64,000 nt of DNA. Origin: Brachionus rotundiformis (Eukaryota > Rotifera > Eurotatoria > Ploima > Brachionidae). Both the position numbers and the translations under genes were made by a program. The stretch's first letter is position 1. Every line of letters starts with the position of its first letter. Of this stretch, positions 21,796 to 32,925 are shown piece after piece. Location of the stretch: assembly GCA_016802295.1 (NCBI GenBank), contig JAESIW010000200.1:3250048-3314047 (forward strand). The letters are read 5' to 3'. The notes under the pieces were generated by a model that saw only the letters and a program-made list of their open reading frames with translations, was not told the DNA's origin and searched no databases.

Positions 21796-23988
21796 AATCT
21801 CCTAAATTTAATTCTTCAATCGAAATTCTGTAAATCAATTTTTATCATAAACTTTTAGTTATTTTAAAGTTAAACTTCTATTACTAATTATTTTTATTAG
21901 CTTGTAATAAAAATAACAATTTTTCACTAATTTCTGATTATCATTCTTTGAGTTCAATAAAATAAAAAAAATCAGAAAACCTACAATGTTTTGATAGAAA
22001 ATATTGATATTTTATCCAAACTGTGTATTCAAAGCCATACGAATCAGTCTCTCAATGATATCTTACAAATAATTGATATCTTTGAATGTTTTTTTAATTT
22101 ATAAAGTAAACTAATAAGAAAAATTAAACAATTGTTTGTTTCCACTTTAAAGAAATATACATTGATAGATAAGCCTAATAACCATTATATAAAATCTAAG
22201 ACATTTTGTATTTGAATTAGCAATTTTTTTAGCATCAATTGATTTCGAATGATCATTTAAAATAAAAATCAAGTCTGAAAAATTATTTTAGTGCCGATGG
22301 AACAAGCACACTTATAAATTAATTAAGAATGCTTACACTTAAATTGAATTTATATGCAAAAAATTTAAAACTAAAAATTTTCTTGAAACTCGAGAGAAAT
22401 TTCAATGACTTATTCAAAATAATGGTTGTATTCGATTTCTTTTCAGCTTAAGAATTTTTCATAATGATACGGGAAGGTTCTTTTTAAAAATTTGCTCGAA
22501 ATTACAGTCATATTATATATTATATATTAAACTCAAATAAGATGAAGCTATATTTAAGTTTCTTGTAAATACTTTACTTTGAGAAATTTTACAATGAAGA
22601 AAATCTAAATAAATCAATGCATGATTAACAAGGGCATATTGAAGTTTTTGATCAAAATTTACAATTTTTTTTAATTTTTTTAGTTGAATTCTTTGGAGAG
22701 GGAAACTTAATGCAGAGACAGATTTTCATCTATAAAAAAATATATTAAACCATAAGTGAGAATTTGCACAGTATATGAAATTTTTGCAGAAATCTGCAGA
22801 CATAAAAGATTAAGTTTAACATTGAGTGTTTACTTTGAAAATGTGATTTTGTTATAAATTTTTAACTATTTTTAATTATTTAAATATTTTGTTTACGAGT
22901 CCTACTAATTTTTGCATTCATTTAATAAGCATGATCATTTTAATTTGCATGGATAGACAATGATATTTAAATATTAAAAAGATATTTTCCTTTATGTACT
23001 TTTTGGTATTTTTTAATTCCTAGATCCTTTTACTTTTAGTCCTTTTTGTACTTAATGGTAATTTTACTTTTTATTTTCCTCGTTCTTTTTTCTACTTTCT
23101 TTACTTTTTGTAATTTGTAGTTAGTTTAATCTTTATATCAAAAATCTAACTGGGTCCAGGGCGTAAGTCTTGTTTAAGGATTCGGTTTGGTGAAGATTAG
23201 AGAACTATTAGTAAAAATTAAAATAAATAATTAAACTATTTATTAATTAAAAATCTTAAATTAAATATTCCATAAAATACAAAACGTAATAAAAGTATTA
23301 AACAATTTCATTGTCTATACCTCTTAATTTGATCATTAACTTCAATTTGCCATTGAAATCCAATTTAAAATAATATCTGAATAGAAAAAGCCCTAAAATT
23401 GAACAGCTCAGAATAGAAATCTTAAATTTCTAACAATTAATAGATTTATTTATTTCATTAACTTTTTTAAATAAAATAAAAATATTATGTTATGACTTCA
23501 AACTACTTGAAATTCTATTAAAACCAAGTATTTTTTTAAGTGGTCTTGATGATTTGGCTAAAATTGATCTAAAATATCTATGCTAAAAGCATGTATTGTG
23601 CATTTGAAAATTAGATTTTGCTCATAATTAATTTTAACACAGGTATTTTTTTTTTGAATAATTTGGAAAGAACTTCACTATCATATGCTATTGATGATTC
23701 CAAGCTATTGAATGGTTTAAAGAGTAATTATTTGGTAGATGCATTGAATTCTATCAATTGTTTTCACATTAGAAATCTTTGTTTTGAATTTTTTAATTGT
23801 GTATGTAATTTAAATACATATCGAATTGAATAATGTAATCATTAATTGCAGAATTCTATTGTAATCACTAAAAATAATCCAAATTTTTACCAATGAAGAA
23901 TTCATAAACCTTTCTAAAGAATTTTTGTTTCTTTTAAATACTCATTTAAGCCGTATAAATATTATTTGAATAAAAATATTTTTCAAAA
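21796..23988. other. AT-rich intergenic DNA
   Basis: No recognised gene. A 71-codon frame at 23618-23833 lacks an ATG start and any known motif. A TATAAAT at 23954-23960 lies just before FKBP12, but so close to its ATG that it would leave almost no leader. Confidence 0.45.
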
Positions 23989-24321
23989 ATGGGTGTCACA
24001 AAATTGTTAAAGAAAAAAGGCGATGGTAAAACTTATCCTAAGCCAGGCCAAAAAGTAACAGTTCATTATACTGGATATCTTGGAGTAGTTGGTGGAGCCA
24101 AGTTTGACTCAAGCCGAGATAGAAAAGAACCTTTTCAATTTAATATCGGTCAAGGTCAAGTAATCCGAGGTTGGGATGAAGGGGTAGCCCAAATGAGCCT
24201 TGGAGAAAGGTCTTATTTAATCTGCACCCACGATGTTGCTTATGGTGCTGAGGGCTCGCCAGGAGGGATACCACCTTATTCAACATTGATTTTCGATGTT
24301 CAATTACTAAAAATTAACTAG
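23989..24321 (+). CDS. FKBP1A: FKBP12-type peptidyl-prolyl isomerase
   Basis: Intronless ORF of 110 residues, close to the 108 of vertebrate FKBP12. The enzyme catalyses cis-trans isomerisation of Xaa-Pro bonds in the cytosol, binds FK506 and rapamycin, and associates with calcium-release channels and TGF-beta type I receptors in animals. The whole fold is present: VHYTGYL, FDSSRDR, VIRGWDEGVAQMS with the pocket Trp, AYGAEGSPGGIPP and the final strand LIFDVQLLKIN. The pocket residues Tyr, Phe-Asp, Arg, Phe, Val-Ile, Trp, Tyr and Phe known for the family are all in place. The N-terminus MGVTKLLKKKGDGKTYPKPG aligns with the usual start, so the ATG is secure. AATAAA at 24339-24344, 18 nt after the stop, is a likely polyadenylation signal. 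Confidence 0.97.
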   Translation: MGVTKLLKKKGDGKTYPKPGQKVTVHYTGYLGVVGGAKFDSSRDRKEPFQFNIGQGQVIRGWDEGVAQMSLGERSYLICTHDVAYGAEGSPGGIPPYSTLIFDVQLLKIN

Positions 24322-25897
24322 AAAATAATTAGTTATTAATAAATCATTTGAAAGAATTTTTTTAGTTTTGGAATTTTAACTTTTAAATTCCGGAAAGCTT
24401 TTCCTCAAATTAATTTCAAATTAATTATAAACGTCATTAGTCTGTCAAAAACAAATTCATATATATATGGATTTTGATTTTTTTATAAAATCAAATAAAT
24501 CGAGGTCTTATTCTTAGATACTTAAGATTTACTCTTTATCTAAATGTTAATAGTTATCCTTCTAAATAATACCAAAAGATAATTATAGATCTAATTTATT
24601 TCACTCAATTATCTAAGTTTATAATTAAATAAACAAATAATTTAAAGAAACAAAATTCTTTAGAGTTTGTAATGTGCTTTAGACATTTTTTGCTTAGTAG
24701 TCAAATATTTTTCTTATTTATATATTTAGTAAAACACTTAATATAAGCATCTGATTTAATTTAATCTCACTTATTGATATTAATTTTTATCTTAATGGAG
24801 CTTATTAATAAAAAAATATGAAACATATGAAAATTTATTTATATTTTTTACGTCTTTTGGTATACCAAATTTAAAATAAATTAGTTAGCTTAAACTATTA
24901 GTGATTATTAGAATGAATCACCCAATAAATTTCAAAAAACTTCTATTCAAAATATAATTTATTTTAATATTTAAAAAAAATAATAAAAAAATTATAATCA
25001 TGAATTAATTTTTTTACTGGAAAAAAAACTTCCGTTTAATTACCGGTCATGTAATTTTTTAAATGAGTTTTTATTTTAGTTTCATTATTTGAGCAGCATA
25101 AAATCTCAACTACAACAATTAAAAATTAAATAAATTTTTCTTATAAATCAAATATATAAATTTGATTTAAAAAATTTCTGATATTCTTTTTTATTTTAGG
25201 ACCCATTAAAAAATATGTTTATGAATAAAAGAATATTAATAAAAGTAATTATAACAAGGAAAAATTTAAATAAATAGTTAAAACAAATTTTCATCATTTT
25301 TAGTTTTCACAAATAAATAAAATACTTTCCAGTTTACAATGATTGTACTAGATCTTAAAGTTTTGTATTTGAGATCAGAAAGGGTTTATATCTGTTAAAA
25401 TTTAATCAGTCGTAGGAACATTTGTTTATATTTAATTGTTAGTACATAATAAATTCATCATTTAAAATTATTAAAAAGTGTGCGAATTTAAGTTTTAATT
25501 TTTGGAAGATTATTTTTTGAAAAATGCGAAATTTTGAGCCAAAAATTACATTAAATCACCTGAAATGAATCCTTATCAGAAATGGGAAAATCTCAATAAA
25601 AATAAAAAAACTAGATAGAAGAGACGACTTGGTCCTTTCACTAAGGAAAGGCGTTTCGCTTTTATTTCAAAAAATTAAATTATCATACATTTCAACAGCT
25701 CGAACAGAGTGATTATAAGAGAGATTTAAACAAATTTTTTAATTACTAAAAATACTCAAGTTAAAATCCTTATTAAATAAAACTCTATTTGTAAATTAAT
25801 AATTATTTATTATTTTTAAAGAAAATATTTAATTGAATTAATTGAAAAATTGTATATAAGTTATAAATTTAAACAAACTAATTATTTTAATGTCATC
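24322..25897. other. AT-rich intergenic DNA with one small hairpin
   Basis: No gene recognised. At 25634-25651 CCTTTC and GAAAGG form a perfect 6-bp stem with a 6-nt loop, inside a locally GC-richer stretch (about 25620-25670). It may be the tail of a non-LTR retrotransposon, but no coding remnant accompanies it. Confidence 0.4.
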
Positions 25898-26320
25898 CTC
25901 CTCTTTTTCCAACCGGGCTTGGGACCGGCTTTGGCAGAGTTATGATGACGTCTTTCATCAAAAAGTCAGTGGCACGTTCATCATATACAGCGCCATTCAT
26001 CCGATTACTTAATGGCTTCGATCACAAACCAAGCGACTCCTCTCACTCGAGATAAAGTTACGTCAACCTGCAGACAGTCAGCTGCACAGAAGATTCTCGC
26101 TCCTTTCGGATTCTGTATTGGGAGATGGTTGAAGCCAGCTGCACCCTCTCGACGCAAAACTTGGACAAAGACCCGTAGGCTTATGTACTCAACATACAGC
26201 TCTTCTGCAGACTACGTGAAAGACCACACGCATCGTATGTGCATGTGACTGCTCCCACCCTCATCTTTTTTCATCAGGGCTTGGAACCTACAGACCTGAA
26301 GAGTTATGGTGACCAAAATT
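25898..26320. mobile_element. GC-rich island flanked by imperfect direct repeats, probable transposon remnant
   Basis: Composition changes sharply from the A/T-rich surroundings to nearly balanced bases. The segments 25915-25950 and 26277-26314 resemble each other as direct repeats: both start GGGCTTGG, contain ACC and end AGAGTTATG(A/G)TGAC. Between them is a 78-codon plus-strand frame (26012-26248) with no recognised domain. The island could be a decayed LTR or non-autonomous element, or inserted foreign DNA. I could not assign a family. Confidence 0.4.
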
Positions 26321-27092
26321 TTCTCAATTTTATTAAATTTGGAATGATTTAAAATGACCAAAATGACATCCTATTTATACCCTTTCGTGAGCTAAACAAA
26401 TTAAATAATTATTAAAACAAATTTAACTAATTTTTTTTCTTATTTTAATTTTGTTTAAATTATATTAAATAGAAAATTAAATAAAAAAGTAAACAATAGC
26501 GGGACTACGTTAGTCGTTCTGCTTTGTTAATCTAGTTAAACCAAACTGACTCAAGAATATTAACTACTATTTAAATAATAGCTAAGAATAAACAAGATTG
26601 AGATCTCAAAAATCACCAACAGATCAGCGACAGCCTGCTTTCAAAAATTAAAAGGTTTCTTATTTTTTATAAATAAAAATAATAGCTATCTTAAGTAGAT
26701 ATATAATACGAATATAGTTTCTTGATGGTTTTATTTCTCGAATTCAAGATTTTATAAGGAAATGATTCATAATTATTTAAAAAAACAAAGAATAATAACT
26801 CTTTTATTTGTTGTTTTACGAATTCAAGGATCTAAATTTTTGTTAATGCAATCTCTCTTTTCTGATCACCAAAACCATGTTGGCTACCTACGATCAACTT
26901 TTTAGAATAAAGATAATCTTTTTTCAGCTAATATATTTTGCAGAACCATTTTTTGACCTTTCTAAAAGAAGTTATCTAAATTTAAAATATTTTCATTGTT
27001 TTTTGCTACAAAAACACAATGCCTTATTTATTCCTTTTCTGGCTTTTACTAAAAGAAATAAACAGGTTTGAATTTCTTTCATAAATAATCAT
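26321..27092. other. AT-rich intergenic DNA
   Basis: Nothing recognised. The 64-codon frame at 26877-27071 has no motif and noise-like composition. Confidence 0.45.
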
Positions 27093-27096
27093 TTAA

Positions 27097-27312
27097 CACT
27101 AGAAAGCCCGACCTAAAAATGACAAAAATTTAAAAACTTATTTTTAAAGAAATTATCATAGAATAGCAACATTTTTTTTTGATATTCAATAAAGTCTCCA
27201 TAAATCTTTAAAATAAAATACTGAATATTAAATTCTGTTTCTGCATTCAAAAGATATTGAGATTTGAAATTTAAAAAAAATGGGTCTAAAAAACCCGTCG
27301 GGTCTTCTAGTG
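27097..27312. mobile_element. piggyBac-type MITE with TTAA target duplication
   Basis: A 216-bp element bounded by TTAA at 27093-27096 and 27313-27316. The left end reads CACTAGAAAGCCCGACC and the right end, in reverse complement, CACTAGAAGACCCGACG. These terminal inverted repeats agree at nearly all of their first 16 positions. TTAA duplication together with a C(A/C)CTAGAA-like terminus is the signature of piggyBac elements. There is no coding capacity, so it is non-autonomous. The right end also holds a GGGTCTAAAAAACCC hairpin. Confidence 0.8.
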
Positions 27313-27316
27313 TTAA

Positions 27317-27888
27317 TGAATAAAGCCAGTACTGGCCACGTAGATAAAAAAACCATCATACTTAACCTTTAAAATTGTTCATATATAAATTTGTATCTTT
27401 CTCGTAAGCTTTTGTAGATTAAAGCTTAATTTTTATCTTGTTTTTAAAATAATGAACTTTTTCAACTTTTTTTAAGGTAAAAATTTGAAATTTAACCTGT
27501 CAAGTAAAAAAGTGAATTAAATTTATGTAATAAATAAATATGAAATAGAATTCTAACCCATTAATAATACATTTAATACCATAAAATATCGATTATTAAA
27601 AATGATTCAAATTAATATCGGTAAATAACTCCATCTCTTAATTTATTAGTTTTGATTTTATACAAAAAAATTGATACTGATAAAAAAATTTATCTGTAAC
27701 AATTTTTTATTAATTCGGCTTTGTGAGACATTAGCTTGATAAATTTTGAATTTTGATATCTAAACTGACTTGGAAGCATGAAATTACTGATACTTTTTGT
27801 TTCAAAAAGTGTTACACTAATTATCAATACTCAAAACAAAAAATTGTATTTATAAATTGGTGATTAGTTGGGATCGACAAATTTTTGG
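27317..27888. other. AT-rich DNA between two elements
   Basis: No gene, repeat or structured element recognised. Confidence 0.4.
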
Positions 27889-28195
27889 GACTTGTCTGTT
27901 ATGTGATCAGTTGGTCACATAAAGATATCGCAAAAATACATAAATAATTTTTTTATTTAAATTTTATAATTTTAAATTAATATATAAATTGGTCACGTAA
28001 ATAAAAAAACTGGTCATATAAATTTAATAAATGGTCACTTAAATAATGAAATTAAAAAAAAAATTCATTTTTTTAATAATAATATTGTCTGATCACATAT
28101 TAGGTGATCAGTCAGAAAAAGTACCTGATGACCAAATCGAAATAATGTCAATGGTCACCTAATATGTGACCAACTGATCAAGATCCAAATAACAA
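27889..28195. mobile_element. foldback element rich in GGTCAC/GATCA repeats
   Basis: TGATCAGTTGGTCACATA at 27904-27921 is perfectly complementary to 28163-28180. Inside are several further copies of TGGTCA(C/T)NTAAAT and a palindromic TGATCACATATTAGGTGATCA. The outer flanks are partly complementary too. Clustered subterminal repeats within inverted ends are typical of non-autonomous DNA transposons, where they serve as transposase sites. No coding capacity. Exact borders are uncertain by some tens of bases. Confidence 0.65.
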
Positions 28196-28226
28196 TCTTA
28201 CTGCTTATAAAGATATACACTTTTAA

Positions 28227-28562
28227 CAGAAGACGACTTCTAAGCAATGCAAGACCTATCTCGAAATAAATCGAGCTAAAACAATAATAATATGCACAAA
28301 CAATTTAGATGACCCGATAGACCAGATTGTAATAGAAAGCACATAAATCGGTTGCGTAGTAGAATTCAAATATTTGCCAAGTATTGTAAGCGCAAAAATG
28401 AAAGCCAATAAAGACATTTATAGTGAAGAAACAGAGCTGATGATGAAATAAATCCAAATTTTATTTTGATTATTTTTGTATGAAATCTTAAGCATCCTAA
28501 AATACTAAAATAAATTTTTTGCTTTACTATTATTGTTTATTCCAATAAACGCCTAAAAGGCG
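28227..28562 (+). pseudogene. LINE reverse transcriptase remnant with 3' hairpin
   Basis: Frame 28227-28449 reads INRAKTIIICTNN, then DDPIDQIVIEST, a stop, IGCVVEFKYLPSIVS, and ends in a stop. This matches the region after the catalytic palm of non-LTR retrotransposon reverse transcriptases, where N..KTK.., a short strand pair and (V)xxFKYLGS(I/V)xS follow each other. One internal stop and the loss of YLG show it is dead. About 100 nt downstream, CGCCTAAAAGGCG (28550-28562) forms a tight hairpin after AATAAA, as at some LINE 3' ends. Confidence 0.6.
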
Positions 28563-29420
28563 AAATATAATTTAAAAAGTAGGTAAAAATAAAATAAAAA
28601 CAAAAGCCGAAAAAATTTTTTTCTTATTATAGTTAAATCAAATTACGAAATTTAATGAATTATAAAGGTAAAAATTTCTAATCAATTAATATATTGAACA
28701 TCTCTAAATTTTAATAAAAGAAAACAATTTAAATATTTATTACAATAAAAAAAATTAAATCAAATTTTTAATTAAATATTTTTAAAAGTTTTTGTTTTTT
28801 TTATTTTTGAAAAATTGAATAAAATTTCGCTTATTATTCTCTCGATTTCGATTACTTGATTCCGTTTTTTTCTCTTCTATATCACTAATTGAATTGTTAT
28901 CTAAAATTTATTTTCAAAAATTCAACATATCTAATTAGCAAAAAATAATTTTAAGAACAAGATACATCTTCTAATTCTTTTTGTATCTTTTCAAAAGAAT
29001 TACATGAAAACACAAAACTTTTGTTTTATCTTGTGTACTTAATAAAATTTTTACAAATACTTTTATCTTTTAGTTTTCAGGTCAAAATTTTTAGCTTTTT
29101 GTGACAATTAATTCGAAAAGTGAAAAGACTTCAAGTGAAAGCAGGAAAAGAATTTTGATCTAATTTTATCAATCATTAATAAAAGTTAAATGATTTTAAT
29201 GAGAGTTTAAAAAAAGCAGTAAACAAGCTAAAAATTTTGAAATTAAAACTAATGAACATTAAAATTATTTATTTAAAATTATTTAAAATTTTGTAATCAA
29301 ATTTTCATTAAAGCTAAGTAATAGGCTACAATTGCCATGATTCATGTAATAGAACCTAAATTTTGTGTTTTTGAGCATGAACTTCTTTTAAAAAGGCATA
29401 CGATAAAAAGTGTATTTGAA
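28563..29420. other. AT-rich intergenic DNA
   Basis: No gene or repeat recognised. Likely includes the 3' untranslated region of the minus-strand RING-PDZ gene. Confidence 0.45.
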
Positions 29421-31210
29421 TTAAAATGAACTTGGCAATATACCTGAAAATTCATCTACATCAAGATTATCAGCCGAGCTGGCACGAGCCATTCTTTTCG
29501 ATGATTTGTTAAAAAACTCGGACTGTATGACTTCGACTTGAAATTTATCATTTTTTTCGCCCTCTTTTTTAATTATTTCAATCGCTTTAGAAAAGCTTTT
29601 GTGAACTAAATTAATACCATTAACTTTGAGAATGCAGTCGCCCACACGCATACTCGAATTAGCCGCAGGAGAGTTTTTTTCTATTTGAGATATGTAATGA
29701 GCGCCAGTCTTTCCCTTATTTATTGAGAATCCAAAGCTTTTTGAGCCTGGACTTCGTGATAAAATAATCATTCGACTCTCAGGATATTTGTCTAAAAGAA
29801 GAAAAAAGATTGTTTTTTTGGTAAAATTTTATTAAATTTTTAAAAAATACCATCTGAATCAATAGACGAAGCCCTTAATTTTTTATTATCAAGAGTATGA
29901 CTTTTAGTAGTATTTACTTTCCTAGCTTCTGATTCATCTATTACGGTCAAGTCTAGGTGTTTGGAATGCTTCAGCATTTTTTTGATAATTTGCTCTCGTT
30001 CCAATCCAATTGCACTATCTTCATTTACTTCAATTATCAAATCATTCTCGCGAAGACCAGCTCTGCTAGCGGGTGAATCAGCCTGAACTGAAATGGCGTA
30101 GTGTTTACCCTCGTTTTTAAAACTCTTTAACTCAAATCCATAAAATTCATTCTTATTAGCTCTGGTCAATTTGCACTTCCTTTTAAAATCTTCGTTTTCG
30201 CTCATTTTAATTTCTAAAAAATTGTATTAATTTTTTGTCTCTTTAAATTTAATTTTTATACCATCCTTGTTTTTTTTTGATTCTGTTGGAAATGGATATG
30301 TTGGTGGTGCTATTATTGGATTAATGATTTGCAATGCAGACAAGGCACTAGGAGCTTCTCTTGTTTTTGGTTGCTGAATTTTTTCACTGTGAACAAGTGG
30401 TGCTTCGGTCAGTTTATCAAATTCATTTAGAGTGTTCTGAATTTCTTCATAAGTGTCATCGTCCTCAGATTTGTCCTCAATCGAATCTAAATCTAAATCT
30501 TCAATAACCAATTTACCAAATAATTTTTCTGAATTTAATTCATCCAATTCAAAATTTGAATTCTTAAAAGAGATCAAATCATTTTTAAGTTTGTTCAAAG
30601 AATTCAGACGTTCATTAAGCCTTTCAAATTTCAGGTCCACATCTGATTTATATTTGTCAAGCTTTTCCTGACTAGTTTTAACTTCTTCAATCTCAATATC
30701 AGCTTTTATTTCAGTAAGATTCTTCTTGATTTTGTAGTCTTTTTTGCGCGATTCTTGATTTACCGATTCCCATTTATTTTCAAATTCATCCAAGCGATAA
30801 ATAAGACTATCTTGGAGTTCTCTGATACGTTTGACCAAGTCTTCAGCTCTTATGTTAATGGTTTCCCGTATCCAATCCAGATTGTTGCGGTAATCTCGCT
30901 TGGTTTGCGAGTCCATTGACTCAATTTTCTCTACTAGACCAAAACTGTTCTCAATTATTTCTTTAAGCTTTTCGTAAATTTCTGGTATTTTTGCTCGTGG
31001 AATTAAATTTATGATTGCCCAATTTTTGGCTTGTTTGTCGAATTTTTGATTACAAGCCGGACATATCTGATTGTTCAAATTCTTAACACAATAATCACAG
31101 AATGTGTGGCCACAGGGAAAAAGAGCTATTGGCAAGTGATCCTTTTCGTTGAAATTTTCGAAACAAATCTCGCAAAGTAATAATTTTAAAATTTCGTCAG
31201 CTAAAAACAT
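29421..31210 (-). CDS. RING - coiled coil - two PDZ domain protein (LNX-like E3 ligase)
   Basis: Three exons, 31210-30262, 30213-29851 and 29791-29421, with introns of 48 bp (GTATAA..TTTTAG) and 59 bp, give 560 residues. A C3HC4 RING lies at C13-C16-C33-H35-C38-C41-C50-C53. Residues about 75-235 are charged heptad-like helices, and an acidic region follows. PDZ1 (about 330-410) has the FYGFEL binding loop and SPASRAGLRENDLIIEVN. PDZ2 (about 448-530) has SFGFSI and SPAANSSMRVGDCILKVNG. RING plus PDZ is the architecture of LNX ubiquitin ligases, which degrade PDZ-bound partners such as Numb. Family members usually have four PDZ domains, and here there are two. If the 48-bp intron is not removed, the RING part stops at 30227 and a second ATG (30205) would start a separate PDZ protein. 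The in-frame GT..AG fit makes one gene more likely. Confidence 0.75.
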
Positions 31211-32216
31211 ATTTTTAATTTTAAGCTTAAATAAAATAAGTTTTTTCCTCGATTTTAAAGGTGATGAGTCTGTGGGTTGAAGAAATAATCAATTTTTATC
31301 TTGGTAATTAAGATAAATTCTTCTAAAAAATTTTTTTTAATGATAAAATTTCTAAAAGACTTTGTGTTTCCGAAGCTGTCCCAAAATTAATAAAACATTT
31401 CATATTTTATATTTTTAATTACTAAATCTATGAATCATTGGTTCTTTAGCTTTTTTAAACAAAATATCTTATACTTATTATTTATTAATAATATTTAAAA
31501 TTAATTTATCTAAGTAATAAATAAATAGTTTTTTTCAATTAAAATTAAGTACAATTTTAGTGGTTGAGCACAATTTTAAATAAGGAAAAATTTCATATCT
31601 TTAATATTTACACATTTACAAGCCGAATATATATGAAAAAAACGAATATCTGATAAGTTTTAAATATAAATATTAAAATCTTTTGTAAATAATTAATTTT
31701 AACTTAAAAATAAATATAATAAATATAAATATTTCAAATTGCAGTAGTTTTCTTGAAGTTAAGAAAAATTTTGTCAATAAAATTTTTATCTATTCAATGT
31801 ATTGTTTTTATTCCAAAATTTCTTGAATGGCAATTTTAAAACTAAATTAGAGAAAAAAATTCTCTTTTTAATGTAAATAGATAGATATTACGAATTAATT
31901 ATAAAGATTTAAAATAAATAATTTATTAATTTTATTTGTCGCCATCATTATTTTATGAAATGGAATAACAAAAACTTTTAGAAATAGAAATTTCTTTAGT
32001 TTAATTTAAACAGTTTAAGCTTAATAACCTTATAAACATATTTCATTCATTTGCAATTTTAATAAGTTTTAAATTCCAGTCTTAGTAAATAAAATTTGAA
32101 TGAAATTCTTTGCCAAATTGTTTTTTAAAATAATAAATAATTGAAAAAATTTAAAAAATATATTTTTTTAATTGGTTAGCTTCTTTAAAATTTTGTTTCA
32201 GTAATTTAATTTTTGA
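31211..32216. other. AT-rich intergenic DNA
   Basis: Upstream of the RING-PDZ gene. Nothing recognised. Confidence 0.45.
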
Positions 32217-32444
32217 TCATCTTGAAAGATTTGTTGCAGTTGCAAAATAAATTCCAATTGCTCCTCCTGAAATATTTCTCTAATTAAAAACTTAAAATAA
32301 ACAATTCTCAAATTTACCAATGCCGCCAGCAATAATTAATGCAGCAGAAATGATAGCGATTACGACCAGACATATAACACATCGAGTATGACTTCTATCC
32401 TTGTATCTTATGAAATTGGTATTATTAAAGTCGATCGGTTTCAT
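32217..32444 (-). CDS. small single-pass membrane protein, 58 residues
   Basis: Two short exons, 32444-32318 and 32266-32217, with a 51-bp intron (GTAAAT..TTTCAG). The protein begins MKPIDFNNTNFIRYKDRSH, continues with a hydrophobic helix (CVICLVVIAIISAALIIAGG) that runs across the splice site into GAIGIYFATATNLSR, then a stop. The polar, partly basic N-terminus suggests one membrane span. No family recognised. It was found by joining exons that are individually too short to stand out. The clean splice sites, preserved frame and coherent helix support a real gene. The next gene on the same strand, 218 bp upstream, is also small and hydrophobic at its start. Confidence 0.55.
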
Positions 32445-32661
32445 TTTAGCTTATTTAAAACTGTTTATTAAATGTTATAATATGAAAAAAAATATAAATA
32501 AGATTTGAAAATAAATTTAAAATTTTAATTTCAAATAAAAATATTGATTCTCGAATACCAAGTTGCATTTTTAATTCAGAGGTATTTAAAATTAAAGGTA
32601 TTGTAAATTAATATTCAATTTATAAAGAATGTATTTTGTTTACAAAAAAAGTCAAAAAATT

Positions 32662-32925
32662 TTAATAATAATTTTGATTAATTTGGAAAGAGCTTTCTTG
32701 ATCCTCATCAATCTCATCTGAATATTCTTGTATTTCTTTAAAATTTCCTGTTATTTGAGTTTCTTCATTGTAAGAATCGCTTAAATCTACGTTTTGTTCT
32801 TCAGAACTAGGCTCAAATTCAAAGTTATACTCTCTGTCTTGTTCTTCTCTTGCAGTTGTTGTGAAATAGCATAAGCTGGCCGCGAAAGCAACCATTAAAA
32901 ATAGAACATTTTTGTTTCCAAGCAT
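32662..32925 (-). CDS. small secreted acidic protein, 87 residues
   Basis: The ORF starts at an ATG with a typical signal peptide (NVLFLMVAFAASLCYF, cleavage probably after TTTA). The mature part is short and very acidic, full of Glu, Asp, Ser and Gln (EFEPSSEEQNVDLSDSYNEE), with no cysteines and a YY end. It could be a secreted peptide precursor or a matrix/mucus component. No dibasic processing sites flank an obvious peptide. No family recognised. Confidence 0.6.
   Translation of the reverse strand: MLGNKNVLFLMVAFAASLCYFTTTAREEQDREYNFEFEPSSEEQNVDLSDSYNEETQITGNFKEIQEYSDEIDEDQESSFQINQNYY

Noticed and set aside
23618..23833. 71-codon open frame upstream of FKBP12
   Set aside because: No ATG start, no recognised motif and no splice partner. 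Some composition looks coding-like, so it may be a dead exon, but there is not enough to annotate.
25634..25651. tRNA-like or regulatory hairpin
   Set aside because: A single 6-bp stem without any tRNA arms or box elements. More likely the tail of a retroelement.
26012..26248. 78-codon ORF in the GC-rich island as a protein-coding gene
   Set aside because: Higher GC alone lowers stop frequency, and there is no domain or splice support. Kept only as part of the possible mobile element.
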